DNA of 64,000 bases. It comes from CAVWCW01 sp963753615. Its GTDB lineage: Bacteria; Pseudomonadota; Gammaproteobacteria; Chromatiales; Chromatiaceae. The translations under genes were made by a program, and so were the position numbers. Under the pieces are notes generated by a model. It searched no databases. It worked only from the letters and a program-made list of their open reading frames with translations, and was not told where the DNA came from. The stretch lies in NCBI GenBank assembly GCA_963753615.1, contig CAVWCW010000005.1:62001-126000 (forward strand). Reading direction: 5' to 3'. This document shows, one piece after another, positions 17,201 through 26,491 of the stretch (position 1 is the first letter of the stretch; the number at the start of each line of letters is the position of its first letter).

Positions 17201-17248
17201 GAATGCTTCCTCTTGTTCCAGGGGCGAGGCCGCAGGGCCGGTCCGCGC

Positions 17249-17707
17249 TCAGGGGGAGGTCACCTCGATACCGGCCTTTTGCTTGGCACGGATTTCCCCC
17301 TGGCGCATCGGCATCCCGTCGATCTGCCCAAAGATCTCGCGCAGGTCGGTATTCAGCGCGGCGCGGCGTTTGACCCCCCCGTCCTTGCCGATCAGTATCA
17401 CCAGCCGATCCTGCTCGGCCAGGTCCAGGCCCGAGCGCAAACGCTTGACCGAACTGGGTGTTAAATTCTGGTCATCGACATGGCCCTGTTCGACAAACAG
17501 TTGGAAGACGCGGATGTCGCGATCGAGCACCGCGTCCTGTCGCCGCTCGAGCCAGCGTTGTTGGACGGCGATTTCCGGATCGTCTGCGCTGGGTGCGACC
17601 AGGAACAAAAGCCGATCCCGCCACAGGTGCCGATCCAAGTCATAGGCCGCCGCAAAATCCCCGGCCAATATCAACAATGCAAAACCAATTAGGTGTCGAA
17701 GCCCCAT
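17249..17707 (-). CDS. Exported DUF4174 protein
   Basis: The 152-residue protein starts with a signal peptide (LIGFALLILAGDFAAAYD). The mature part begins with WRDRLLFLVAPSADDPEIA and contains DRLVILIGKDGGVKRR, typical of the thioredoxin-like DUF4174 family, but it shows no CxxC. The start codon overlaps the DUF427 stop by one base (TAATG), so it is translationally coupled. Function is unknown. Confidence 0.7.
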   Translation of the reverse strand: MGLRHLIGFALLILAGDFAAAYDLDRHLWRDRLLFLVAPSADDPEIAVQQRWLERRQDAVLDRDIRVFQLFVEQGHVDDQNLTPSSVKRLRSGLDLAEQDRLVILIGKDGGVKRRAALNTDLREIFGQIDGMPMRQGEIRAKQKAGIEVTSP

Positions 17708-18261
17708 TACCAGCCTCCGGTCCCGGCTTCGCCCTTGTAGGGGCCGACAATCTCAGCGGTGACCCAGCCTCCGTAGAACCCCCCCGCTTGGGGGCGAACC
17801 GCCTCGCCATCGACGTAGCAGGCGATGCGCCCGGGATAGAAACTGATGTGGCCTGTGATTCGGGCGAAGGCTTCGAGTGGCTGTTCGTAGGACCAGGCGG
17901 CCTGGGCGATGACGCCGCTGGGCGCGCCTAGATCGAAATAGCTGGCCCGCCCCTTCCATTCGCAGAAGCTCTGGCCGCCTGCTCGTTGCAAGAGGTCGGT
18001 GCGGACGTCTCCAGCCGGCAGGTAAAAGGTCGGTGGACTGGCGGTTTCGAGCACGCGTAAAGCGCCCCTGGTCCGCGCAATCAGGAGTTCACCCACCCGG
18101 ACCTCGACCAGCCGCCGGTCAGCAACCAGCTCCGGTGGGCGCGGGTAGTCCCACACGGATTCTTGGCCATCTCCGGGTTCGATCGCGAACGCCGGCCGCT
18201 CTTGCCCACGGTGCTGCCACAGAGCCCTAGCCAGGTCGTATTCGTTCGGTCTCTTTTCCAT
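17707..18261 (-). CDS. DUF427 family protein
   Basis: The 184-residue protein matches DUF427: VWDYPRPPELV, PPTFYLPAGDVR, CEWKGRASYFDL and RIAFYPG-like HISFYPGRIACYVDGE. ATG 18261 has AAGGAAA eight bases upstream; an earlier TTG is rejected. It sits 14 bases after the PEP-utilising gene and overlaps the next gene by one base. The family is a small beta-barrel of unknown function, often near light- or stress-inducible genes. Confidence 0.8.
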   Translation of the reverse strand: MEKRPNEYDLARALWQHRGQERPAFAIEPGDGQESVWDYPRPPELVADRRLVEVRVGELLIARTRGALRVLETASPPTFYLPAGDVRTDLLQRAGGQSFCEWKGRASYFDLGAPSGVIAQAAWSYEQPLEAFARITGHISFYPGRIACYVDGEAVRPQAGGFYGGWVTAEIVGPYKGEAGTGGW

Positions 18262-18275
18262 CTTCGGATTTCCTT

Positions 18276-20576
18276 TCAACCAGGTTTGCCAGAGGGACTG
18301 CCGGCATCGTAGCGGCCGAGTGTTATCCCCTCCAGATCGAATTCCGGAGCCCCCACGGTCAGGATGCCCAGGTAGCCGTCGACCGTGACCAGGTCTCCGC
18401 TCTTAAGCAAACCCATGACCTCGGGGATGCCGTTGACACAGGGAATCCCCAGCTCTCGGGCGATGATCGCGCCGTGAATCAACATCCCGCCGCGGAGTTC
18501 GACAATGGCCCGCGCCAGAGGGGCGAGATGGGTCATGGTCGGCTCGATGGCTCGGCACACCAAAACCTCGCCGGCCCGGAATCGGTTCAGGTCGTCGGCG
18601 CTATCGATAATCCTCACCAGGCCGCTGGCCATCCCCGGCGCCGCTGGTTGACCGAGCAGCTGGCGTGGCTTTTGCCCCGGCGTCGGGTCGGCCCGGTCTG
18701 CTTTGGCCGCCACGGGTGGCGTCAGCTCTACCGCCCCTCCTGCCGGGTTCAACAGGGCCTCTACAATGATAGCGGTATCCTGCTCCTTTACCTGGGCGTC
18801 GCGGTCCGGGAGTCGACCTGACGCACTCAGGCGTTTCGCGGCGAGGCCGAGCGCCTCGAGAAGCTGGGCCTCCAGGCGGGCCAGCAGGATGTTATCGTCG
18901 TCGCGTATCCGCCAGCTCAGCCTGCCGATGGCGATGATCTCTTCCGCCTCTTGCCGGCGCTCCGGGCCCACCGCGGCGAACAGGCGCTGCTCAAGCTCCG
19001 AGGGAGGCGGCCCGGTCGACACCGCAGCCGGTCTACTCTGGGTTGCCGCGCGGGCGGTCTCGAAAAGATGACGCAGCAGGTGTTGTGGCTGAACCGCCAA
19101 GCGTTGTTCGCCGAAGCTCACATCCATGGCTTGGTCGAGCAATCCCTTCAACTCGGCGATGAACCGCGGTCCGCCCGGCAATGCGCCGGCCCGTTCCATG
19201 GCCCGCCGGTATCCCTGGTTTGCGGGAGACAGGTTGGTGATCGCGCCCATCAAGTCACTCAGTGCCGAGCTGGACGCCAGCTGGGCGCCAAGAGCCGCCA
19301 TTCGGCGGTTGCGTTGCAGGGCGAGCAGGTTCTGGCCGCGCAGGAGCCCGACAAACTCGTAAGCGTCTTCGGGCTGAACCCAGTCGTTGTAATACACCGC
19401 AAGCTGGCGAACACCGTGCGCAAAGGGAATGAACTCGTCTCGATAAACCCGCCGCCAGTGTTCGACCGCCTGCAGGCGCGCCGTCAATACCTCGGCAAGG
19501 GACGAATCTTCCACCGCCCTCAGGTTCTCCGCCGCAAAGCGGCGACCCAGGGCTTCGAGTTCCGGGATCAGCATACCCGAGACGCGCTGTGCCAATTCCC
19601 TGAGCCTTTGCGCGGCGGGGCGAAGACTCAAGTACCAGCGGCGCCCGTCGTTGGCGTCATCGGCGAGCGTGGAAATCGGGCGTGCCTGCAACAGGGTGAA
19701 TTCGCCTCGGCGCCCGGTCCACTCCAGATCGACGGCATAGCCGAACAGCGACTCGATCCGCCGTAAACTGTCCCAGACCGCCACCAAGTCCGAGTCTCGC
19801 AGCAACGGCATCGGGCGACCCGGAATCCCCCTCTGCCCGGCGCGCCAGTTCAATACCGCGCCGTCGGTCCGGCTCAGGGTCCAACGATCCGGTTCGACCC
19901 GGCCGTCCACCAAATCGCTGCAGCGACCGGGTACGGCCTCCACCACGGCTTGGTCCAACCCGGGCTCGGCTGGATTGCGGCCAAAGGCCACGCCTGAGAC
20001 GTCCCGGCTGACCAGTTCCTGCACCAGTACCGCCATACTGCTGGTGCGGGGATCCAGCGACAGTTCGCGGCGGTAGAGCAGTGCCGCATCGGACCACAGC
20101 GAAGCCCAGACCCTGCGCACCGCCCGCATCAGGGCATCGATATCATCTACGTCGAGCACGGTTTCGTGCAGGCCCGCGAAAGATGCCTGGGTGGAATCCT
20201 CTCCCGGTGCCGACGACCTCACCGCGAGATTGTTTGCCGACCCAAGACATCTGTATGCTGTCTCGATCGCCGCCGCCAGATCGGAAGGAATGGGGGCCTT
20301 AGAGAAAGCGGAGCGAATACGCAGCGCCGCGTCCCACAGCTCCTCCCAGCGCATGGTTCCCAGGGGCTTGCGCCCAAGCTCCATTCGAATAACTGCTGCG
20401 AGGCCATTGTGGGCGACGAAATGCCGATAGCATGCCGTGGTCAGACAGAAGCCGTCTGCGATGCGAAAACCCTCCCGCCGAAGTCGCACCAGGGTAGCCG
20501 CTTTGCCGCCGAGCAGATGCTCGCGCGGGCTCGACGTCCCGTCGAGCCCGATTACGAACGGCGAGGCGGCGTCCAT
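18276..20576 (-). CDS. PEP/pyruvate-binding phosphotransferase-like enzyme
   Basis: The 766-residue protein has an N-terminal ATP-grasp PPDK_N domain (GKAATLVRLRREGF near the start) and a C-terminal swivelling PEP-utiliser domain with the phospho-histidine in GGMLIHGAIIARELGIPCV. The middle (about 300-620) is not a classical PEP synthase barrel; the plan resembles rifampicin phosphotransferase-type enzymes. It probably transfers ATP phosphate by way of histidine to an unknown acceptor. Its start overlaps the PPOX gene by 25 bases, indicating one transcript. Confidence 0.75.
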   Translation of the reverse strand: MDAASPFVIGLDGTSSPREHLLGGKAATLVRLRREGFRIADGFCLTTACYRHFVAHNGLAAVIRMELGRKPLGTMRWEELWDAALRIRSAFSKAPIPSDLAAAIETAYRCLGSANNLAVRSSAPGEDSTQASFAGLHETVLDVDDIDALMRAVRRVWASLWSDAALLYRRELSLDPRTSSMAVLVQELVSRDVSGVAFGRNPAEPGLDQAVVEAVPGRCSDLVDGRVEPDRWTLSRTDGAVLNWRAGQRGIPGRPMPLLRDSDLVAVWDSLRRIESLFGYAVDLEWTGRRGEFTLLQARPISTLADDANDGRRWYLSLRPAAQRLRELAQRVSGMLIPELEALGRRFAAENLRAVEDSSLAEVLTARLQAVEHWRRVYRDEFIPFAHGVRQLAVYYNDWVQPEDAYEFVGLLRGQNLLALQRNRRMAALGAQLASSSALSDLMGAITNLSPANQGYRRAMERAGALPGGPRFIAELKGLLDQAMDVSFGEQRLAVQPQHLLRHLFETARAATQSRPAAVSTGPPPSELEQRLFAAVGPERRQEAEEIIAIGRLSWRIRDDDNILLARLEAQLLEALGLAAKRLSASGRLPDRDAQVKEQDTAIIVEALLNPAGGAVELTPPVAAKADRADPTPGQKPRQLLGQPAAPGMASGLVRIIDSADDLNRFRAGEVLVCRAIEPTMTHLAPLARAIVELRGGMLIHGAIIARELGIPCVNGIPEVMGLLKSGDLVTVDGYLGILTVGAPEFDLEGITLGRYDAGSPSGKPG

Positions 20577-21070
20577 TGATGCACTTCCTGCAACCGGACG
20601 ACGTGGAGATAGCGGACGATATCGATGCGAAACAGCGCAGTGCTCGGCGCGTCGACGAAATCATGCAGGTGGGGGTGTTTGCCCACCAGCAGGTTACGCC
20701 AATGCGCCAAAGCCCCAGTCTCGGTCAGCCGCACGGCGCTCCCGGTGGCGGTAACAGCGTCGATTCGCGAGATATCACCGGGAAACCCAGCCCGATTGTC
20801 GACCACGAGCGCTACCCGATCACAGTCAATGAGCAACCGATACTTGCGCGTCGCAACCGGCGTCGCGAATACGACCCCATTCAGTTCCTCGTTAGCGGCG
20901 AACGCGATGACCGAACCATAGGGCTGGCCACCGCCCTGAGTGCAAAGCACGGCGTAGGGCTGGTCCGCCATCAATGCGCGAATCCGCTCGCGCAAACCGA
21001 GCTCCGCGGAAGGTTCCCCGGATGCCGCACCGAATACCCCGCCAAGGGCTGGCTCGTCGAAGCTGCTCAT
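20552..21070 (-). CDS. Pyridoxamine 5'-phosphate oxidase-like (PPOX) flavin-binding protein
   Basis: The 172-residue protein has a split-barrel PPOX fold: YAVLCTQGGGQPYGSVIAF, FATPVATRKYRLL and VALVVDNRAG, which contact FMN or F420. The start is uncertain: ATG 21070 is used, but GTG 21112 overlapping the LOV gene end by 14 bases would add 14 residues; neither has a clear ribosome-binding site. Relatives bind flavin, heme or F420, so the activity is unknown. It is directly downstream of the LOV gene. Confidence 0.75.
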   Translation of the reverse strand: MSSFDEPALGGVFGAASGEPSAELGLRERIRALMADQPYAVLCTQGGGQPYGSVIAFAANEELNGVVFATPVATRKYRLLIDCDRVALVVDNRAGFPGDISRIDAVTATGSAVRLTETGALAHWRNLLVGKHPHLHDFVDAPSTALFRIDIVRYLHVVRLQEVHQWTPPRRS

Positions 21071-21098
21071 CTCGAATGTGCGTCGTGTTGTGGCGACT

Positions 21099-21548
21099 TC
21101 AATCCGACTCACCCAGCAGTTGGTTCAGTCGGTGCAGTTCTCTCTCGGCCCGCAGTTGGTTGGTGACGTCGTATTGAATCCCAAGGAAATAGAGCAAACG
21201 ACCCTCGGGATCTACCAACGGCCGGACGGTCAACTGGTTATAGAACAAATCGCCGTTCTTGCGGAAATTGCGCAGGGTTACCGTCACTGACTCCCTTTTT
21301 CCTATGGCATCACGCAGCGGTTCGAGCCCTTTCTGGTCCCGCTCCTCGCCTTGCAGAAATCGGCAATTGCGGCCGATGATCTCGTCCTGATCGTAGCCCG
21401 TAATCAGCTCGAACATATGGTTGGCGTAAACGATGGGATTATCGTCCTGATCCGGGTCCGCGAGGGTGATACCGGTGACGCAGTTGTCCAATATCTGGGA
21501 GAGTACGTAGGGGATGAGCTCGGGGTTTTTGCTGGTCGGGAACTCCAT
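21099..21548 (-). CDS. Short LOV blue-light receptor protein
   Basis: The 149-residue protein is a single PAS/LOV domain. The signature GRNCRFLQG (59-67) contains Cys62, which forms the light-driven flavin adduct. FRKNGDLFYNQL and YFLGIQYDVT complete the FMN pocket. A short C-terminal helix (RAERELHRLNQLL) likely dimerises; there is no output domain. AAGGA lies eight bases before ATG 21548. Short LOV proteins are known photoreceptors in Pseudomonas and other bacteria. It heads a co-directional run of flavoproteins and DUFs, which suggests light control, but how the signal leaves a stand-alone LOV domain is not visible. Confidence 0.9.
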   Translation of the reverse strand: MEFPTSKNPELIPYVLSQILDNCVTGITLADPDQDDNPIVYANHMFELITGYDQDEIIGRNCRFLQGEERDQKGLEPLRDAIGKRESVTVTLRNFRKNGDLFYNQLTVRPLVDPEGRLLYFLGIQYDVTNQLRAERELHRLNQLLGESD

Positions 21549-21988
21549 TACTAGGTCCTTTCAGGTGGATTACGTTTGAGCTAGTGTCCCGGTTTAGGGA
21601 AGAAATCGAAGTCAAACCGCCTTTGGGGAAAGGCTGATGGATGGCGTCTCCCGAGCGGGTCAAATTGCCCCGCCAATTTCAATCGACCCAAGCGATTGAA
21701 AAAGAGGCTTTCGGTGACCGCGCTTTGGAAAGCCTCAGTGAAAAGAGCCTATGATGGCTCTTTAAAGCCTTTGCTGAAGAACACTAATCCCCTTCGCTGT
21801 CCGTGATCAAGCGCACAAAATCCAAGGGAAACACCTAGGCGAAGAAAAACTTTCTTCCCTCGGCTTATACAGGGAATCCGCCGATAATTCTAGAATCGGT
21901 TTCCTGATCTCGGCTACCATATTCGCCAATAGCCCGGCTGAAGGCCCGGGTATGCGGGTATAAGTTACCAACCACTGAGGAATACAAG
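21549..21988. other. Divergent intergenic region holding repeat copy C
   Basis: About 440 bases separate the divergent LOV and PA2779-type genes. No gene is seen. Most of it is the hairpin-rich repeat described at 21643-21778. Promoters for both flanking genes should be here, but none is clear enough to call. Confidence 0.5.
21643..21778 (-). repeat. Dispersed four-hairpin repeat, copy C
   Basis: Read on the minus strand this matches the copies at 27493 and 48940. It has hairpins AAAGAGCC/GGCTCTTT (21742-21763), GAGGCTTTC/GAAAGCCTC (21704-21736) and TTTCAATCG/CGATTGAAA (21677-21701). A degenerate GCGGG arm and then CTCGGGAGACGCC follow. It lies upstream of the LOV gene in the same orientation. 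Confidence 0.7.
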
Positions 21989-22375
21989 ATGCTCAATCCA
22001 ATCATGAAGAAGGCAGGTTTCTATGTGCTGATATTCAATCTGCTCATGGCGACCTTTCCCCAGCAGGCCCTCGCGGCACTGATTCAGACGCCTGAGGCCA
22101 TCGCCGCCCAGCAAGGTGCTGAACCGATCGAGCGGATGACCCGGCTGCTGGCCCGCGAGGACGTGCGTGCGCAATTGACGCAGATGGGGATAGACCCGGC
22201 CGTTGCCGAGGAACGAGTTGCCGCGCTCACCGAGCAAGAGGCCGCCCAACTGCAACAGCAGCTCGACAGCCTGCCCGCTGGAGGCGACAGTGTCCTGGCC
22301 GTCATCGGCATCGTGTTCATTGTGCTGCTGATCCTCGAGCTGACCGGCGTAATCAACATCTTTTCGAAGATCTAG
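21989..22375 (+). CDS. PA2779 family small membrane protein
   Basis: The 128-residue protein has a signal peptide (FYVLIFNLLMATFPQQALA), a charged middle with EQEAAQLQQQLDSLPAGGD, and one C-terminal membrane helix (VLAVIGIVFIVLLILELTGV). This is the layout of the PA2779 family. It is followed 18 bases later by a PA2778-type cysteine peptidase, the usual pairing. The function is unknown; it probably anchors or partners the peptidase at the envelope. Confidence 0.85.
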   Translation: MLNPIMKKAGFYVLIFNLLMATFPQQALAALIQTPEAIAAQQGAEPIERMTRLLAREDVRAQLTQMGIDPAVAEERVAALTEQEAAQLQQQLDSLPAGGDSVLAVIGIVFIVLLILELTGVINIFSKI

Positions 22376-22393
22376 AATCGGCTCCTCCAGCCG

Positions 22394-23407
22394 TTGAAAA
22401 AGACCGTTTCCGCGGTCGGGCTTGCGCTAGTGCTGGGTGCCTGCGCGAGCCCGACCCCGGTGCTGAAACCCCATCTCCCCGATCATCTGCAACAGGCCCC
22501 GCTGGAACTCGAGGCCACGCCCTTCTATCCCCAGACCCAGCACCAATGCGGCCCGGCCGCGCTGGCCACCGCGCTCGGCGCCTCAGGGGTGGACGTCACC
22601 CCGCAAGCGCTCGCGCCGCAAGTCTACCTGCCGGCCCGGGAGGGAAGTCTGCAGACCGAGCTGGTGGCGGCCGTTCGGCGCCACGGACGCCTAGCCTACG
22701 TCATCGAGCCGGCGATCGGCCCGCTGTTGGAAGAACTCCAAGCCGGGCGGCCGGTCCTGGTGCTGCAGAACCTTGGCACGCGCTCTTTCCCGCTCTGGCA
22801 CTACGCGGTAGTGGTCGGTTACCAGCCGGATCGGGACCGGATCATCCTCCGCTCGGGTACCACTCAGCGCGAGGTTACCCCTGCCCGGCGTTTTCTCCGC
22901 AGTTGGCAGCTTGCGGACTTCTGGGCGCTGGTAGTGCTGCGCCCCGGCCAGTTTCCCGCGGTAGCGCAGCCGGACCGCTATCTTCGGGCGGTCGCCGACC
23001 TGGAATCCACCGGTCAGACCGAGGCCGCCGGACTCGCTTATGCCGAGGCGACCCGGCGCTGGCCGAACAACGCTACCGCCTGGTTCGGCCTGGGCAACAC
23101 GGAATTCGAATCGGGAAACTTGGCCCTGGCCGAACGCAGCTACCGGCAGTCGATTCGGGCAGCGCAGGACTACCCGGCTGCGTACAACAATCTGGCCGAG
23201 GTCCAATCGAGACGAGGCTGCCTCGATGCGGCGCTCCAGACTATTGAATCGGCGCTTGCGCTCCGCGGGGATCCCGCTCAGCGCCTACAGGGCCAGCTAC
23301 TCCAGACCCGACAAGAGATCGTTGACAAACGGCCGCTGAATTACGCGGGTGATCCGGCAAGTTGCCTCGACACGAGACCCGCTCGGCCGGGCTTCGCAGA
23401 CCGCTGA
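22394..23407 (+). CDS. PA2778 family C39-like cysteine peptidase lipoprotein with TPRs
   Basis: The 337-residue protein has a lipobox LVLGAC (Cys17). A C39 peptidase-like domain follows, with TQHQCGPAALATAL (catalytic Cys52), then LWHYAVVVGY (His) and an Asp downstream. After residue ~200 come TPR-like repeats (NNATAWFGLGNTEFESGNLA). TTG 22394 is the only plausible start. Such proteins are probably outer- or inner-membrane-anchored peptidases that act on unknown substrates. Confidence 0.8.
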   Translation: MKKTVSAVGLALVLGACASPTPVLKPHLPDHLQQAPLELEATPFYPQTQHQCGPAALATALGASGVDVTPQALAPQVYLPAREGSLQTELVAAVRRHGRLAYVIEPAIGPLLEELQAGRPVLVLQNLGTRSFPLWHYAVVVGYQPDRDRIILRSGTTQREVTPARRFLRSWQLADFWALVVLRPGQFPAVAQPDRYLRAVADLESTGQTEAAGLAYAEATRRWPNNATAWFGLGNTEFESGNLALAERSYRQSIRAAQDYPAAYNNLAEVQSRRGCLDAALQTIESALALRGDPAQRLQGQLLQTRQEIVDKRPLNYAGDPASCLDTRPARPGFADR

Positions 23408-23444
23408 TCCGGCATCTGAACGACTTGAACAAGGATACCGACCA

Positions 23445-23975
23445 ATGAGAAACCGACCGCTCGCGACCCTGGCCTTTTCTATGTTCTGCTGGTTGGCGAC
23501 AGACGCGGTGAGCGCCGGGTCTCTCGAACCCTACCCGAGCGAGCGCGCCGGGCCGGGGCTGGAACTCCCGGATGCCGAACGGCAGATTCACAATCTGGCT
23601 GATTATCGGGGCAAGGTCGTGCTGGTCAACTTCTGGGCCAGTTGGTGTACACCCTGCATTAGAGAAATGCCGAGCATGCAGCGGCTGGACGCGGACCTGT
23701 TCGGCCGTCCGTTCAAGTTGTTGGCGGTCAACGTAGGGGAACGCCCGAACCGGCTGCGGGGGTTCATGAAGCGTATGCAGATCGATTTCACCGTCCTGTA
23801 CGACGAACCCGGAAAGGCTTTCCGCGAATGGGGCGCGAGCGTCTATCCCACCAGTTTTTTGATAGATCCGGAAGGAAAGATTCGCTACGAAGCCGTTGGG
23901 CCCCTGGAATGGGACGCGTTGGAGGCTCGGGAGCTGGTGGGAAGTCTGATGCCCGGGAGCGAGGAATCGCACTGA
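23445..23975 (+). CDS. TlpA-like thioredoxin family protein
   Basis: The 176-residue protein has a signal peptide and then a TlpA/ResA-type fold with NFWASWCTPCIREMPS (CxxC). The active-site Pro lies in SVYPTSFLIDPEGKIRYE. ATG 23445 is chosen because AAGGAT precedes it by eight bases; a longer frame is rejected. It is exported to the periplasm and likely reduces disulfides, for example in cytochrome c maturation. A nine-heme cytochrome gene lies convergent downstream. Confidence 0.8.
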   Translation: MRNRPLATLAFSMFCWLATDAVSAGSLEPYPSERAGPGLELPDAERQIHNLADYRGKVVLVNFWASWCTPCIREMPSMQRLDADLFGRPFKLLAVNVGERPNRLRGFMKRMQIDFTVLYDEPGKAFREWGASVYPTSFLIDPEGKIRYEAVGPLEWDALEARELVGSLMPGSEESH

Positions 23976-24328
23976 TGCGGTCCCGAGCTTTCTGCGAAAC
24001 GCCGGGCGCGCCAGCTGGTAGCCATCCTGGGTTTTTGCCTGCGGATAGCCCAGGGTTCTGCCATGGATTGGGGTCCGGCCGCAGGCCCGTAGCGGCCGAG
24101 CGCACGACGGCATGTCTGCGGATCACAAGCCGCCCGCTCCTGACGCCCTGCCAACCTCAATAACTCCGAAGATTGATCAATAGCGAAATCTCCCGCGGCG
24201 GATCCCCGGCCGAGGTATCCGAGGGCGGATAAACCACAATCGGCAGACACAAAAAAAGGACGGCAAATGCCACCCTTTCGGGTTGGGGGCGGTCTCGACC
24301 CAGGCCGAGACCGCCGGTTGGACCCAGA
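23976..24328. other. Convergent intergenic stretch
   Basis: About 350 bases between convergent genes. I see no gene; the last part holds the terminator at 24250-24315. Confidence 0.4.
24250..24315 (-). terminator. Terminator-like hairpin after the multiheme cytochrome gene
   Basis: GGCGGTCTCG (24288-24297) and CGAGACCGCC (24306-24315) form a perfect ten-base stem with an eight-base loop. In minus-strand reading they lie just after the cytochrome stop, followed later by a run of seven T at 24251-24257. The distance to the T run makes this a partial fit to an intrinsic terminator. Confidence 0.5.
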
Positions 24329-26491
24329 CTACTTCTGCTTGTGGCAGTTGCCGCAGCCAATGGGTGTGCCCGCAGGAACGAACGCGGTGGGGCTGCCTGC
24401 CGCGCAATCCGGGAAGTCGCCTGCATTGCTCTTGCAGTCGAGGACCCGGTCAGCCGAGGTGACTGACAACACGGTTCCAGTCAGATCCGCACCGTGACAG
24501 CCGGTGCAGTTCCTGGACTTGCCGCCGGTGAAGTTGCGGTGCTGGTGGTTCCAGCGCAGGTCGCCGACCGGATGCATGCCGTGCGGACCGTCGAGTCCCA
24601 GCGGCATGCTGAGATCGCCGTTGGCATCCCGTTCGTGGCAGACATCGCATTCCTGCACCTTGCCGTCATGCCCCTGCAACTGGGTGGAGGTGGCATTGTC
24701 ATTGGCTGACGGCGGCATTACCGGCCAGATGGCGTGGGTGCTGCCGTGGCAACCTTCGCAGAATACGCCGCCGTGTCCCTTGCTGAAGCGGTACAGGTTG
24801 CCTGTGTTCTCACCGAACCGCTGGTTGCTGGCCAGAATAGCCGAGGCGGACAAGTCGCCCGTCTTGTAGGCTTGGCGCAGGCGGATGCCGTCGGCATTAC
24901 CGAAACGGTCGAAGTCGTTCAGCACGTAGTCGGTGCCTTCGATATGATCCACCGCATCGCCGGTATGGCAGCTTTGGCAGCGGGGCATATCGGTCCAGGG
25001 ACGGCGGGTACCACCATCGTTGGTGCCGTCGATGCTACCGCCCGCCAACAGCGGGTATTCCCCGCCCACCGCCAGCATGCCGCCATGGCATTCGGTGCAG
25101 ACCATACCGCCCGCCTTCATGGCGCCGCGCTGACACTGGGTGACCTTGCCCGGATGGCACTGGTAGCAGGTTTCGTCCACCGGCGCATCGTCCGGGAACA
25201 GCGGATTGCCGGCACCGTCGGTCAGTTTGCCGTGGTGGTTGTGCATCGCCTGAGACATCAGGGCGTTGCCCACCTGGGGACCTTGCGGCCCTTGGCCGCC
25301 GAGATCCAGCGCCGGCGAATAATGGCAGCCCGCGCAGAGTACCGGCCGGTCAGCTTCCAGCGTGGTGCCGTGCTTCCAGTCGTGGAGGATCAGCACATTC
25401 AGCTTGCCTTCGATCTCGGTGTCGGCCTCCATCGCCCAGGTAATACCGTTGGGATCGGGATCCGGCGCTGCGATCTCCCCGGTTGCGTGGCAGTTGCGGC
25501 AATCGGTTTCCTGGGCCACCGGAACCACTACATCGGTTTGAGCCAGGGTGTTGGCGCCGTCGTCGGCGGCTACGCGCAGCATGGGATAGGCGTTGATGCT
25601 GCCGGAGTCATCCGTCGGGGTGATGGGAATGCCGAAGGCCTCGAACCAGTTGTGTCCGGTGCTGAACTCGAACGGCTGAGGACCGGGTGTCGGCGCGTCT
25701 TGAGGCATGTAAAGCCCTTCCACACCCAGGCAGGCGCGCAGTCCCTCGCCATCGTTCAGGTTGCAGCCAAACAAGGTTTGGGCGTTGGCCCAGAAATCGG
25801 TCTTACCGACGCTGTAGCTGTTGATGGAACCAGTGCCGTCGGCCACTGCGTCATAAGTGACATTCACTTCGGTGTCGTCCAGCAAACGCGGCAGCACCGG
25901 GTTACCGGCCCCGTCGATATACCCTTTTTCGACGACCTGAGACACCAGAACGTTGAATGGAGGGAGAATCGAGAACACGGAATATTCCTTGTCCATGCAG
26001 TGCATGCCAAGGTCGTTGGCCGTGATTACGCTATAGTTCGCGGCCTGCGGCGGCGGGGTGTCGCCCACGGTGATGGTGCGCGTGGCGGCGTTACACACCG
26101 CTCCCTTGTCGTCGGTGGCGCTGAAGCTGGTGGTATAGGTGCCCTGCTGGTTGTAGGTCACATCACCCGGGTCCTCGGCGGTAGAGGCGCTTGGGGTGCC
26201 CCCACCGAAAGACCAGGTGTAGCTGACGACGGTGCCATCCGGGTCGGTGGCGGTTCCGGTGTAATTGATCGACTGCCCGACATTAATGGTCTGGTCGCCG
26301 GCCGGCGTGTCGATGGTGCAGGTCGGGGCCTTATTCTTTCCACCGCCACCGCCACCACCGCCACCGCCGCCACCGCCGGGTTTGGCAGCAAAGCTTGTTG
26401 CGGCAGCCAGCGCCAGGGCCAGCCCGCTGGCGGCGGCAATTTTCCAGACTCTGTTCGTTCTATGCCAAGTGTTTGGCTTTCTTAGGTCCAT
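24329..26491 (-). CDS. Exported nine-heme c-type cytochrome with PKD domain
   Basis: The 720-residue protein has a signal peptide ending near SFAAKP, a glycine-rich run (GGGGG...), then a PKD domain (about 54-142). A large region with nine CxxCH heme sites follows: CRNCH, CAGCH, CYQCH, CTECH, CQSCH, CEGCH, CDVCH, CTGCH and CGNCH, the last close to the C-terminus. AGAGGA precedes ATG 26491. The protein is exported and probably shuttles electrons in the periplasm or at the surface; a redox partner is unknown. The Gly run may be a linker. Confidence 0.85.
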   Translation of the reverse strand: MDLRKPNTWHRTNRVWKIAAASGLALALAAATSFAAKPGGGGGGGGGGGGGKNKAPTCTIDTPAGDQTINVGQSINYTGTATDPDGTVVSYTWSFGGGTPSASTAEDPGDVTYNQQGTYTTSFSATDDKGAVCNAATRTITVGDTPPPQAANYSVITANDLGMHCMDKEYSVFSILPPFNVLVSQVVEKGYIDGAGNPVLPRLLDDTEVNVTYDAVADGTGSINSYSVGKTDFWANAQTLFGCNLNDGEGLRACLGVEGLYMPQDAPTPGPQPFEFSTGHNWFEAFGIPITPTDDSGSINAYPMLRVAADDGANTLAQTDVVVPVAQETDCRNCHATGEIAAPDPDPNGITWAMEADTEIEGKLNVLILHDWKHGTTLEADRPVLCAGCHYSPALDLGGQGPQGPQVGNALMSQAMHNHHGKLTDGAGNPLFPDDAPVDETCYQCHPGKVTQCQRGAMKAGGMVCTECHGGMLAVGGEYPLLAGGSIDGTNDGGTRRPWTDMPRCQSCHTGDAVDHIEGTDYVLNDFDRFGNADGIRLRQAYKTGDLSASAILASNQRFGENTGNLYRFSKGHGGVFCEGCHGSTHAIWPVMPPSANDNATSTQLQGHDGKVQECDVCHERDANGDLSMPLGLDGPHGMHPVGDLRWNHQHRNFTGGKSRNCTGCHGADLTGTVLSVTSADRVLDCKSNAGDFPDCAAGSPTAFVPAGTPIGCGNCHKQK

